A stretch of DNA of 35,310 bases, from contig OMXJ01000032.1 in assembly GCA_900315015.1 (NCBI GenBank), positions 1 to 35,310 on the forward strand, read 5' to 3'. Both the position numbers and the translations under genes were made by a program. Of this stretch, positions 17,868 through 26,012 are shown one piece after another. Below the pieces are notes generated by a model that saw only the letters and a list, made by a program, of their open reading frames with translations, had not been told where the DNA came from and did not search any database. Each line of letters starts with the position of its first letter. Position 1 is the first letter of the stretch. Source of the DNA: an uncultured Eubacteriales bacterium. Its GTDB lineage: Bacteria > Bacillota > Clostridia > Lachnospirales > Lachnospiraceae.

Positions 17868-19811
17868 ATGGCTAGAAAAAAAATAGCTTTCCTTACGGCT
17901 GTGCCTGAGCAGATTTTTCAGCGCAGATTGATGAAGGGAATATTTAGACAATGCAATAAGTATGGGTATGACGTTGTGGTTGTATCTCAGTTCGCTATGC
18001 CCTGCATCATTTATAATGAAGAGCTAGAAGGCGAAATGAGCATTTTCAAAATGATGAATTTTGAAAAATTTGATGGAATTATCATAGATACTCTGACAAT
18101 TACACTTGCTAGGGCAGTTAAAGTTAAGGATGTAATCCTTAATAAGCTAAAGAATGTATCTGCGCCTGTCGTATGCATAAGTAAACCGCTTGGTGACTAT
18201 CCTGCGGTAAATGTCGATACAGGAAATGCGATTGAGGAGATAACTGAGCACCTTATTACCAAGCATGGTTGCAAAGAAATTTACATGGTAACAGGAAGAG
18301 AAGAAGACTCCATAGCAATAGAAAGAGCAGACGGCTTTAAGCGAGCAATGAATAAGCATGGACTTAACTGTGAAGATTCCATAACCTATGCAGAATTCTG
18401 GTATAATGGCGCAGATGGCCTTGCAAATGATATAAAAGAAGGAAAAGTGAAAAAGCCTGATGCAGTAGTATGTGCCTGCGATCATATAGCCATAGGACTT
18501 GTAAAAAAGCTTCAGAGCTATGGATATAGGGTACCAGAGGATATAAAGGTAACAGGTTATGATGGATTATCAGAAGGAGCAGTATTCAGACCTAGCATTA
18601 CCAGTTATATACCCGAAGATGAGTATTTAGGAGCATTAGCAGTAAGGGAAATACACAATAAAATAAGTGAAAAAAAGGATGAAGAGCTTCTGAAAAAGGA
18701 AAGCGGATTTATAGCTAGCAGTAGCTGTGGATGCCCTGTAAATCATGAATATGTGTTTAAGAAATTTGATGATTTATTGACGGATCGAAGCATAATAGAT
18801 GCGGTAAATCACCCGGTAGACCTAATGACATTTAATGGAGCATATGTGCTCGAGAGTCTTACAGGAACAGAAAGCCCGGAAGAGTGCATAGAATTTCTGA
18901 CGCATTACACATACCTATTTGAACCATATGAAGAGTTCAGACTGTGCCTTAGAAAGGACTGGCTTAAGGTTGATCCGGATGAAGACAGGCTTCCTAAGGA
19001 AGTAATGACTGTACTTTGTTCGATATCAGAAAAAAGGCCTTTAGAAGAAAGAAATGAAAAAGCCTTCAATGGACTTTATGAGGAAGATGCCTATGATATA
19101 GAAGAAATACATCCGCATCTTTTTGAAGAAAGAGAAAAGCCGGCAGTCTTTTTCCTTTTCCCTGTTCACTACCTTCAGACGGTTCTAGGCTACGGAATAT
19201 TAGAGTGCGACATAACAAAGGAACCAAGGCCTGATATTGTTGTTAATAGCTGGTTCAGATCTCTTAATACAGCTCTGAATGTCACAAGAATGCAATATAG
19301 ACTAAGAAGCTTTTCAGAATTTGATGTAATGACAGGACTATTAAACAGAAGAGGAATGGAGAACCGCCTCAAAAAGGCTTTAGATAAGAGCACAGAAGAG
19401 GATGATTTCTTTGCGGCCTCCATAGACATGGACAGATTAAAATACATAAATGATAATTATGGCCATTCAGAAGGAGATCGCTGCATAAGAGATATAGCGA
19501 CCTGCCTGAGTAGCATAGCACTCAAAAATGAGCTATGTGTCAGGACAGGAGGAGATGAATTCATGCTCATAGGCGTCGGCGTTTATGATAAGGAAACTGT
19601 TAGAACCCGCATAGATGCCCTTAGAAATGAAATATATAAGGCAAGCCTGCATTACGGTAAAGAACACAGATTCTCAGCAAGTATAGGCTATTCAATGTCG
19701 AAGGTCAAGAACTGTGATGTAGCCAAGGTGATAAATGAAGCCGATGAAGAAATGTACAAAGAAAAGAGCATTCATCATAAGCTAGATAAAAATTTGTATA
19801 ATAATGAATAA
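17868..19811 (+). CDS. Cytosolic LacI-type ligand-binding sensor fused to GGDEF diguanylate cyclase
   Basis: The product has 647 residues. Positions 1-285 match the periplasmic-binding-protein-like sensor of LacI regulators (start KKIAFLTAVPEQIF; VVCACDHIAIGLVKKLQ; YRVPEDIKVTGYDG), but there is no N-terminal helix-turn-helix and no signal peptide, so a small ligand would be sensed inside the cell. A CGC motif ends this part, followed by about 150 residues of unrecognised linker/sensor. The C-terminal GGDEF domain begins at FDVMTGLLNRRGMENRL and has an intact GGDEF at 561-565, so c-di-GMP synthesis is expected. The RxxD inhibitory site is absent (LKNE at that place). CGGAGA precedes the ATG. 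It is a single-gene unit with its own promoter. Confidence 0.9.
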   Translation: MARKKIAFLTAVPEQIFQRRLMKGIFRQCNKYGYDVVVVSQFAMPCIIYNEELEGEMSIFKMMNFEKFDGIIIDTLTITLARAVKVKDVILNKLKNVSAPVVCISKPLGDYPAVNVDTGNAIEEITEHLITKHGCKEIYMVTGREEDSIAIERADGFKRAMNKHGLNCEDSITYAEFWYNGADGLANDIKEGKVKKPDAVVCACDHIAIGLVKKLQSYGYRVPEDIKVTGYDGLSEGAVFRPSITSYIPEDEYLGALAVREIHNKISEKKDEELLKKESGFIASSSCGCPVNHEYVFKKFDDLLTDRSIIDAVNHPVDLMTFNGAYVLESLTGTESPEECIEFLTHYTYLFEPYEEFRLCLRKDWLKVDPDEDRLPKEVMTVLCSISEKRPLEERNEKAFNGLYEEDAYDIEEIHPHLFEEREKPAVFFLFPVHYLQTVLGYGILECDITKEPRPDIVVNSWFRSLNTALNVTRMQYRLRSFSEFDVMTGLLNRRGMENRLKKALDKSTEEDDFFAASIDMDRLKYINDNYGHSEGDRCIRDIATCLSSIALKNELCVRTGGDEFMLIGVGVYDKETVRTRIDALRNEIYKASLHYGKEHRFSASIGYSMSKVKNCDVAKVINEADEEMYKEKSIHHKLDKNLYNNE

Positions 19812-19834
19812 GTAAATATTTAAATTTTAGGATC

Positions 19835-19868
19835 AAAAAACCGCTGCGGGCATTACACCTGCAGCGGT
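19835..19868. terminator. Bidirectional terminator between the GGDEF gene and the minus-strand gene
   Basis: CCGCTGCGGG and CCTGCAGCGG form a GC-rich stem. On the minus strand it is followed by six T's (AAAAAA at 19835-19840 on the plus strand), so it works best for the small minus-strand gene; the plus-strand tail TATATTTATTT is weaker. Confidence 0.75.
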
Positions 19869-19937
19869 ATATTTATTTACATCTTTATAGAGCCTAATAA
19901 TCCTGTTCCATAAGTCTATTCTTTTAGCTCATTAATA

Positions 19938-20384
19938 TTACTGAGCATCCGTAAGAGATGAATCCATAATCAATATCATCTCAAGGAAGCTTCTGAAATT
20001 TATTTCCTTCTTTTCCTTTATTGAGCTTATGCTTCCCTGCCAGGTAGCATGCTTTCTGAAAAGAATCTTTACAGAGAAAGTATTAAGCTCGCCCTTTTCC
20101 TTAACTATTCTTGGCTTGCCAAGCAATAAATGACGCTCGCAGAAGAGCTGGAGATTCTGCTTCTGAGCATCCTCTGACATATATCTGAGTTCGATAGAAT
20201 TCTGTGGATATTCAAAACGGTCAAGCATGGCTGTGATTGTTGTAGCAAGATCAACTAGTCCGTTGAAACGGATTGCTTCTTCATAGTAACTGCTACATAT
20301 TCTTCCGCGCATGGCTTTCCTATCATAGGAATCAACACAGATAGTGAGTGAACACATTTCGTTTAAGCTTCTAGAATCAGTCAT
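19938..20384 (-). CDS. Small conserved-looking hypothetical protein
   Basis: The product has 148 residues from the ATG chosen here. An AAAGGA ribosome binding site lies about 11 bases upstream; an earlier TTG would add 11 residues that overlap this site. The protein is soluble, with no signal peptide or membrane segment and no catalytic motif recognised. Notable strings are RGRICSSYYEEAIRF, LATTITAMLDRFEYPQNS and a C-terminal NTFSVKILFRKHATWQGSI. It is transcribed away from the BTAD regulator gene with about 240 bases between starts, so the two may share a control region. Function unknown. Confidence 0.75.
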   Translation of the reverse strand: MTDSRSLNEMCSLTICVDSYDRKAMRGRICSSYYEEAIRFNGLVDLATTITAMLDRFEYPQNSIELRYMSEDAQKQNLQLFCERHLLLGKPRIVKEKGELNTFSVKILFRKHATWQGSISSIKEKKEINFRSFLEMILIMDSSLTDAQ

Positions 20385-20533
20385 AATAAAAAGTATCCTT
20401 TCTTTTAGAATCTGCAACTTATATAAAACTAAAATAGCTTATTAAAAGTGATATAAATTTACAAATTCAATTATTGTTAAGTTATATTTTATAGCAAAAA
20501 CATTGAAAATTCAACCTATATTTATAAATTTGA

Positions 20534-20562
20534 TTGACTTTTTGTCACAAGAAAAGTATAAT
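20534..20562 (+). promoter_or_regulatory. Strong sigma-A promoter for the BTAD regulator
   Basis: TTGACT, 17 bases, consensus TATAAT. The spacer contains TTTTTGTCACAAGAAAAG, a loose dyad (TTGTCACAA) that could bind a regulator. Leader about 50 bases. Confidence 0.8.
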
Positions 20563-20620
20563 GTAAATATAAACTTGGAAACAACGGGTATTTTTAACAA
20601 TTTGAAAAGTGAGGTATGAG

Positions 20621-21862
20621 ATGGAAAATGCTATGGAAATAACCACGTTCGGTGGCTTTCAGATAAAATATGGTAATAGAGTAGTCACCGAACAGGAGAA
20701 CAGATCAAAGAAGCTTTGGACATTTGTAGAGTACTTGATCGCTCATCGTAATGATGAAATCACTCATGATGATCTAATTGATGTATTATGGCATGATTCA
20801 GGAGCAAGTGTAGATCCTGACAACGCCCTTAAGACAATTCTTCATCGTTCAAGAGGTGTGCTTTCACAGCTTGGCTACAGTGATAGTAAGATAATCATCC
20901 ATCATAAGGATGTATATTCATGGAATAATTTTGTAAGAGCAGATATCGATTTTGAAAAGTTTGCAGAAATCTGTACAAAGCTTGAGACAGCATCACTTGA
21001 AAGTGAAGATAAATTAAAGCTCTGTGAAAAGGCTTTTGCAATTTATAGAGGAGATTTCCTTTCAAATAATGCTAATGAGGATTGGGTAAAGCCAATACTC
21101 TCATATTATCATTCAATGTATGTTAATATGGTTCATACCTATATCCAGCTTCTTCTTAATGCAGAACAGTACAAGAAGATAATAGAGGTATGTGATAAAG
21201 CAGGAAAGATCGATGAGTATGATGAGGATATCAATTATTATCTTGTACGCAGTCTCTACCTTACAGGTCAGCAGGAAAGAGCTCTTCATGAATATGAAAG
21301 AGTAATTCATGTATATTATGATCAGTTCGGAATAGATCCATCAAAGAAGTTCACAGCCCTTTATCAGGATATCGTTAAGGAAAAGCGTTCTCCAGTAAAT
21401 GACCTCTCAGTAATCAAGAAGTCACTTACAGAGCAGAATGCAAGAAAGAAGGCATATTACTGCGACTTCTCAATATTCCAGAACCTTTACCGTATCGAGG
21501 CTCGTTCAGCAGCACGTACAGGACAGTCTGTATACCTTTGCCTCATAACAATGTACAAGGTACATAAGGATGATGACAATAAGTACATGACCGGCGCAAT
21601 GGAGCATATGAATGATTCAATCGGAAGTCTTCTTCGTGCAGGCGACGTATATTCAAGATATTCAGTAAATCAGTACATCATCATGCTCCAGGCAGCATCA
21701 TATGAGAACTGTGTATCAATTGCAGAACGTATCATAAATGGTTTCGAAAATAACAAGCCATATTATGAAGTAAATGTACAATACGACTTAAGCGAGCTTG
21801 AGCCAGCACAGTTTGATGCAGCAGCTGAAGAAAAGCCAGAGTCTGATGAAGACAAAGAGTAA
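20621..21862 (+). CDS. BTAD-family transcriptional regulator with degenerate GGDEF-like C-terminus
   Basis: The product has 413 residues. About 1-95 form a winged helix of the OmpR/SARP type (MEITTFGGFQIKYGNRVV; SKKLWTFVEYLIAHRND; DDLIDVLW). About 100-255 form the bacterial transcriptional activator domain, a TPR-like helical repeat (YRGDFLSNNANEDWV; YLVRSLYLTGQQERALHEYE; YDQFGIDPSKKFTALYQDI). About 275-395 resembles a nucleotide-cyclase fold: LLRAGDVYSRYSVNQYIIML aligns with the conserved stretch around GGDEF, but reads SVNQY (348-352) where GGDEF should be, so it cannot be catalytic. GTGAGG sits 6 bases before the ATG; a GTG at 20609 is part of that site and is not the start. tsaE follows after 21 bases and may be co-transcribed. 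Target genes unknown. Confidence 0.85.
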   Translation: MENAMEITTFGGFQIKYGNRVVTEQENRSKKLWTFVEYLIAHRNDEITHDDLIDVLWHDSGASVDPDNALKTILHRSRGVLSQLGYSDSKIIIHHKDVYSWNNFVRADIDFEKFAEICTKLETASLESEDKLKLCEKAFAIYRGDFLSNNANEDWVKPILSYYHSMYVNMVHTYIQLLLNAEQYKKIIEVCDKAGKIDEYDEDINYYLVRSLYLTGQQERALHEYERVIHVYYDQFGIDPSKKFTALYQDIVKEKRSPVNDLSVIKKSLTEQNARKKAYYCDFSIFQNLYRIEARSAARTGQSVYLCLITMYKVHKDDDNKYMTGAMEHMNDSIGSLLRAGDVYSRYSVNQYIIMLQAASYENCVSIAERIINGFENNKPYYEVNVQYDLSELEPAQFDAAAEEKPESDEDKE

Positions 21863-21883
21863 TTAAAACAGGAAACTGAATTC

Positions 21884-22363
21884 ATGAATGCAGATTACTT
21901 AGATGAATTTATAATAAATAGCGGAATGCATAGGATATCAAAAGAAGAGATGAAATCAGCAGATGATACCTATGCATTTGCTGAGCGTCTTGCAAAGAAA
22001 ACAGCAAAGGGAAGTATATATTGCCTTATAGGTGATTTAGGAACTGGAAAGACTCTATTTGCAAAAGGCTTTGCAAAGGGGCTCGGTGTAGAAAAAATAG
22101 TCAATAGTCCTACCTTTACAATAGTTCAGGAATATAAGGGAAGTGAAATGATGCTTTATCATTTTGATGTGTATAGAATCAATGATCCTGATGAACTATA
22201 TGAAATAGGCTTTGATGAGTATCTTTTTGGAGAAGGGGTGTGCCTCATAGAATGGGCGGATCTAATAGAAGAGACCATTCCGGAAAATGCAGAATGGATA
22301 TATATAAAAAAAGATCTCGAAAAAGGTACGGAGTATAGAAGCATTGAAATTTATAAAAAATAA
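21884..22363 (+). CDS. tsaE: tRNA t6A37 synthesis ATPase TsaE
   Basis: P-loop ATPase that cycles the TsaB-TsaD complex during N6-threonylcarbamoyladenosine synthesis at position 37 of ANN-decoding tRNAs. Of 159 residues, Walker A is GDLGTGKT at 50-57, followed by the family strings SPTFTIVQEY, LYHFDVYR and GVCLIEWADLI. AGGAAA precedes the ATG. The first 15 residues exceed the usual family start, but no better ribosome binding site is seen before Met15. The promoter for tsaB overlaps the end of this gene. Confidence 0.95.
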   Translation: MNADYLDEFIINSGMHRISKEEMKSADDTYAFAERLAKKTAKGSIYCLIGDLGTGKTLFAKGFAKGLGVEKIVNSPTFTIVQEYKGSEMMLYHFDVYRINDPDELYEIGFDEYLFGEGVCLIEWADLIEETIPENAEWIYIKKDLEKGTEYRSIEIYKK

Positions 22364-22372
22364 TAGTATAAT
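22344..22372 (+). promoter_or_regulatory. Sigma-A promoter for tsaB-rimI-rnz-tsaD
   Basis: TTGAAA, 17 bases, consensus TATAAT, placed across the tsaE stop codon. Gives a leader of about 130 bases. Confidence 0.75.
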
Positions 22373-22422
22373 GGAGATAGTTCGATGCTAAATGTACTAA
22401 ATAATAGAATATGATAATTAAA

Positions 22423-22456
22423 TTAAGGCATGCATCAGAAATGGTGCATGCATTAA
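22423..22456 (+). other. Inverted repeat in tsaB leader
   Basis: GCATGCATC and GGTGCATGC (one G-U) with loop AGAAAT, extended after one mismatch by TTAA/TTAA. No T-run follows. It sits 50-80 bases into the predicted leader; it could be a regulatory hairpin or an operator. Confidence 0.5.
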
Positions 22457-22511
22457 TTGTGTATTAGGATAAATGGACTAACTGTTAAGTAACTTTTAGT
22501 TAGGAGGAAAT

Positions 22512-23288
22512 ATGACTATATTAGCGATGGAATCCTCAAGCCTTGTTGCAGCAACAGCAGTAAGCAGAGATGGAGTAATAGTGGCTGAGTATTCTACAAA
22601 TTTCAAGAAGACTCATTCCCAGACACTGCTTCCTATGATTGATGAAATGCTTAAAATGACAGGAATAAAGACCTCGGAAATAGATTATGTAGCAGCCACT
22701 AATGGACCGGGCTCCTTTACCGGACTTAGAATAGCAGCAGCAACCGCAAAGGGACTTTGCCTTGCACTCGGTAAGGATGTAATAGGCCTTCCGACACTTG
22801 ATGCCTTTGCCTGCAACTATTATGGCTCACAGGGACTTATAGTTCCTATAATGGATGCAAGAAGAGGACAGGTCTATTCTGGAATCTACAGCTTTGAAAA
22901 TGTGAAGGATGAAGATATGGTAAATCCTACAGAAGGAAATACCTTTTCACTCGTAAAGGGAGCGCCATATTACTTAGAAGAACTCATAGAAAAGATAGCA
23001 GAAAAAATAAATGAAGTAGGGGTAAAGAAAATTACCCTTTTAGGTGATGCAAATCTTGAAAAGATAGCAGAAGAAATAACGGAAAAGGTGAAGGCTTCGG
23101 GTGCAGTAGTTACTGTAGCACCAGTGCACCTTCGTTTTCAAAAGGCGAGCTCGCTTTGCTTTTTAGCAGAAAAATATGCAGCAGCAGGAGCCATAACAAA
23201 GGCGGATGACTTTGCGCCTGTATATATGAGAGCCTCTTATGCAGAAAAAGACAACTACAAGGTAGTAGTACCGGCAAAGAAGGCATAA
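22512..23288 (+). CDS. tsaB: t6A37 synthesis scaffold protein TsaB
   Basis: Inactive ASKHA-fold partner of TsaD in the t6A37 complex. Of 258 residues, the start TILAMESSSLVAATAV and the strings FKKTHSQTLLPMIDEML, ATNGPGSFTGLRIAAATAKGL, GLPTLDAFA and IMDARRGQVYSGIY are all typical of the family. GGAGG stands 6-7 bases before the ATG. It lies in the order tsaB-rimI-rnz-tsaD behind its own promoter. A 34-bp tandem repeat starts two bases after its stop codon. Confidence 0.95.
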   Translation: MTILAMESSSLVAATAVSRDGVIVAEYSTNFKKTHSQTLLPMIDEMLKMTGIKTSEIDYVAATNGPGSFTGLRIAAATAKGLCLALGKDVIGLPTLDAFACNYYGSQGLIVPIMDARRGQVYSGIYSFENVKDEDMVNPTEGNTFSLVKGAPYYLEELIEKIAEKINEVGVKKITLLGDANLEKIAEEITEKVKASGAVVTVAPVHLRFQKASSLCFLAEKYAAAGAITKADDFAPVYMRASYAEKDNYKVVVPAKKA

Positions 23289-23290
23289 AA

Positions 23291-23404
23291 AAGCACGTGG
23301 GGCGAAAGATAAGGCTATGAAATGAAGCACGTGGGGCGGAAGATAAGGCCGTGAAATGAAGCACGTGGGGCGAAAGATAAGGCTATGAAATGAAGCACAT
23401 AAGG
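23291..23404. repeat. 34-bp tandem repeat just after the tsaB stop codon
   Basis: Three 34-base units start at 23291, 23325 and 23359, each opening AAGCACGTGGGGCG and ending TGAAATG; a 12-base partial fourth follows. Units 1 and 3 are identical; unit 2 differs at three positions. The unit length is not a multiple of three and the array is not coding. It lies between tsaB and rimI inside an apparent operon, so it is probably transcribed. Confidence 0.92.
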
Positions 23405-23434
23405 AAAAAGAAAAAATAAGAAGGCTCGGATAAG

Positions 23435-23899
23435 ATGGAAAAAATAAAAATAAAAAAGGGAGTCTTAGAAGAAGCCCAGGAAATTTTTGAAGTAAGTAAA
23501 GATGCATTTTCACTGCACTCTGACCCGCTGCCACTTAGCGCCATAAAAGAAACGCTTGCAGATGAGGGTGGAAATGTGGTATTCTTGTGTTCTGTGAATG
23601 AAGATACAGGAAAAATAAATGGATATATCTATTTTTGGATAGCCATCGACGAAGCGCAGCTCTATCATGTCGGAGTCAGAAAAGAAGACAGAGGAAAAGG
23701 AATAGCCAGCCTTCTGATGAAAGAAGGACTCTTAATAGCAAAGGAAAAGGGCTGTGTATTATCTACGCTAGAAGTGCGTGAGTCAAATGAAGCAGCAATA
23801 GGATTATATAAAAAATATGGCTATGAGCAGGTAGCAAAAAGAAAGAATTATTATAATAATCCAGATGAGGCTGCGGTATTAATGAATAAAGAAATGTAG
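23435..23899 (+). CDS. rimI: Ribosomal protein S18-alanine N-acetyltransferase RimI (GNAT)
   Basis: GNAT acetyltransferase, 154 residues. The acetyl-CoA loop is VGVRKEDRGKGIASLLM, and LEVRESNEAAIGLYKKYGY followed by RKNYYNNPDEAAVLM is the RimI signature. The family acetylates the N-terminal Ala of ribosomal protein S18. RimI genes are often found with tsaB and tsaD, as here. The ribosome binding site is poor: the closest purine stretch, AGAAGG, is about 12 bases upstream, so translation may depend on the preceding gene or be low. Confidence 0.9.
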   Translation: MEKIKIKKGVLEEAQEIFEVSKDAFSLHSDPLPLSAIKETLADEGGNVVFLCSVNEDTGKINGYIYFWIAIDEAQLYHVGVRKEDRGKGIASLLMKEGLLIAKEKGCVLSTLEVRESNEAAIGLYKKYGYEQVAKRKNYYNNPDEAAVLMNKEM

Positions 23900-23919
23900 A
23901 GTTTTAGAAAGAGGAATAG

Positions 23920-24843
23920 ATGTTAGACGTATGTTTATTAGGATGCGGAGGCATGATGCCTTTGCCAAATCGCCATCTAACGGCACTTATGACAAGGTTC
24001 AATGGCAGCAGTCTGCTTGTTGACTGCGGTGAAGGAACACAGGTGGCCATAAGAAAGCAGGGATGGAGCTTTCATGATATAGACACAATACTTATCACTC
24101 ATTTTCATGGAGATCATGTAAGCGGACTGCCAGGCCTCTTTCTTTCAATGGGAAATGCAGAAAGAACAGAACCTATTACAATCATCGGACCAAAGGGCCT
24201 AGAAACAGTAGTAAATGCCCTTAGGATAATTGCAAGGGATTTACCATTTGAAATAAAGTTTGTAGAAATAGAAGAGAATTGTCAGAAATTTAGTATAAAT
24301 GGCTATGAAATTACCGCTTTTAAGGTAAATCATAGCGTTACCTGCTATTCATATTCAATATACATACCAAGAGCAGGAGCCTTTGTACCAGAAAAGGCAA
24401 AGGAAAATAATGTACCATTGAAATGCTGGAGCAGGCTCCAGAAGGGTGAAATAGTTGAAATGGATGGAATGACCTACACGCCGGACATGATACTTGGTCC
24501 TGAAAGAAAGGGAATCAAGGTCACCTATTGTACGGATACCCGTCCAACAGAATCGATAAAAGAAAATGCAGTAGGCTCAGACCTGTTTATATGCGAAGGC
24601 ATGTACGGAGATATAGCAGAAAAGGATAAAGCAAGACAGAAAAAGCACATGATGTTTCAGGAAGCAGCAGAGCTTGCAAAAGCAGCGGATGTAAAGGAAA
24701 TGTGGCTTACTCACTATTCGCCGTCTCTCGTAAATCCGAAGCAGTATCTGCCGCAGACAAGAGAGATATTCAAAAATACAAAGCCGGGAAAAGATCTTAT
24801 GAGCGTAGAGCTGGGCTTTGAAGAGAATGCGTTAAAGGAATAG
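23920..24843 (+). CDS. rnz: Ribonuclease Z (tRNA 3' endonuclease)
   Basis: Metallo-beta-lactamase fold nuclease that removes 3' trailers from tRNA precursors lacking CCA. Of 307 residues, the usual length, LLGCGGMMPLPNRHLTALM begins the protein, LLVDCGEGTQVAIRK follows, and the zinc motif is HFHGDH with His61, His63, Asp65 and His66. Later ligands lie in FKVNHSVTCYSY, YCTDTRP and WLTHYSPS. The two tRNA-Ser genes in this window lack encoded CCA, which matches the need for this enzyme. Spacing to rimI is 20 bases and to tsaD 21, so it belongs to the same operon. Confidence 0.92.
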   Translation: MLDVCLLGCGGMMPLPNRHLTALMTRFNGSSLLVDCGEGTQVAIRKQGWSFHDIDTILITHFHGDHVSGLPGLFLSMGNAERTEPITIIGPKGLETVVNALRIIARDLPFEIKFVEIEENCQKFSINGYEITAFKVNHSVTCYSYSIYIPRAGAFVPEKAKENNVPLKCWSRLQKGEIVEMDGMTYTPDMILGPERKGIKVTYCTDTRPTESIKENAVGSDLFICEGMYGDIAEKDKARQKKHMMFQEAAELAKAADVKEMWLTHYSPSLVNPKQYLPQTREIFKNTKPGKDLMSVELGFEENALKE

Positions 24844-24864
24844 ATTATAGAAAAGAAGGCAAAA

Positions 24865-25875
24865 ATGGAAGATTTATATATACTAGGAATAGAATCGTCA
24901 TGCGATGAAACGGCAGCAGCTGTTGTAAAAAACGGAAGAGAGGTGCTCTCGAATGCCATTTATTCGCAGATAGACATGCATACAATATACGGCGGAGTTG
25001 TACCAGAACTAGCATCAAGAGCGCATGTAGAGAAGGTGAATTATGTAATCAAGCAGGCGCTTGAGAATGCCGGAAAGAGATTGGAAGAAATAGATGCAGT
25101 AGCAGTGACCTATGGACCAGGCCTTGTAGGAGCCCTTTTAGTTGGAGTATCTGCAGCTAAAGCCATTGCATTTGCAGCCAATAAGCCACTTGTTGGAGTA
25201 AATCACATTGAAGGACACATTTCAGCTAACTTCATACAGGATAAAAATCTAGAGCCTCCTTTCCTATGTCTTGTTGTATCAGGAGGACATACTCATCTTG
25301 TAATCGTAAATGATTATGGAAAATATGAGATAATCGGTGTAACTCATGATGATGCAGCAGGTGAAGCCTTTGATAAGATAGCAAGAGCCATAGACTTAGG
25401 CTACCCGGGAGGACCAAAGATAGACAAGTTCTCAAAGGAAGGAAATCCAAAGGCTTATGATTTTCCACGCGCAGTAGTCGGAAAAAATGGCTATGACTTC
25501 AGCTTCAGCGGCCTTAAATCAGCAGTTCTTAATATGCTAAACATGTCTAAAATGAAAGGCATAGAGGTAAATAGAGCAGATGTAGCAGCCTCCTTCCAGC
25601 AGGCAGTAGTGGATGTACTTGTAGGACATACTATGCAGGCAGCAGAGCAATATGGAATGAAAAAAGTAGCCATAGCAGGAGGCGTAGCCTCAAATACAGC
25701 GCTCAGAACAGCAATGGAAGAAGAATGCAAGAAGAGAGGCTATGAATTTTATCGCCCGGCTCCAATACTTTGTACAGATAATGCAGCAATGATTGCAAGC
25801 GCAGGCTATTATGCATATCTCAGAGGAGTAAGGAGTGACTTTACATTAAATGCAGATCCAGGCCTTGATTTATAA
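24865..25875 (+). CDS. tsaD: t6A37 threonylcarbamoyltransferase TsaD
   Basis: Catalytic subunit that transfers the threonylcarbamoyl group to A37 of tRNA. Of 336 residues, the start [33 protein letters not shown], the metal-binding NHIEGH (His114 and His118), [38 protein letters not shown] and [14 protein letters not shown] are all present. It completes a tsaB-tsaD-tsaE set. The gene that makes threonylcarbamoyl-AMP (tsaC) is not in the window. It ends the operon, facing a convergent lipoprotein gene. Confidence 0.97.
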   Translation: MEDLYILGIESSCDETAAAVVKNGREVLSNAIYSQIDMHTIYGGVVPELASRAHVEKVNYVIKQALENAGKRLEEIDAVAVTYGPGLVGALLVGVSAAKAIAFAANKPLVGVNHIEGHISANFIQDKNLEPPFLCLVVSGGHTHLVIVNDYGKYEIIGVTHDDAAGEAFDKIARAIDLGYPGGPKIDKFSKEGNPKAYDFPRAVVGKNGYDFSFSGLKSAVLNMLNMSKMKGIEVNRADVAASFQQAVVDVLVGHTMQAAEQYGMKKVAIAGGVASNTALRTAMEEECKKRGYEFYRPAPILCTDNAAMIASAGYYAYLRGVRSDFTLNADPGLDL

Positions 25876-25923
25876 AACCCACTTAGGGTTGTTTCATAAT
25901 CCGTAAGATAAAACTTAAGGATT
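25876..25923 (+). terminator. Weak hairpins after tsaD
   Basis: AACCC-ACTTA-GGGTT followed by GTTT, then AATCCGTAAG/CTTAAGGATT (one mismatch, 25898-25923). Neither has a good T-run. They may together with the palindrome downstream end the operon. Confidence 0.35.
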
Positions 25924-25959
25924 ACATAATCGTTAGGGAATATCCTGAGCCATATAGAA

Positions 25960-26005
25960 GCCCCCATGTACCAGATATAATCGATTATATCTGGTACATG
26001 GGGGC
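25960..26005. other. 46-bp perfect palindrome between convergent genes
   Basis: GCCCCCATGTACCAGATATA continues to a TCGA centre and is mirrored exactly for 23 bases. There is no spacer and no T-run on either side, so it is not a normal intrinsic terminator pair. RNA from either strand would fold into the same long hairpin. It lies 7 bases beyond the stop codon of the minus-strand lipoprotein gene. Confidence 0.9.
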
Positions 26006-26012
26006 AAAGATG

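Noticed and set aside
20609-20620. GTG start for the BTAD regulator
   Set aside because: This GTG is part of the GTGAGG ribosome binding site of the ATG 12 bases downstream.
23110-23534. Overlapping minus-strand frames with repeated SFHSLIF-like segments
   Set aside because: They are the reverse reading of the 34-bp tandem repeat and of tsaB and rimI, with no ribosome binding site of note.
25960-26005. Palindrome as a bidirectional intrinsic terminator
   Set aside because: No T-run follows on either strand, and the centre has no loop.
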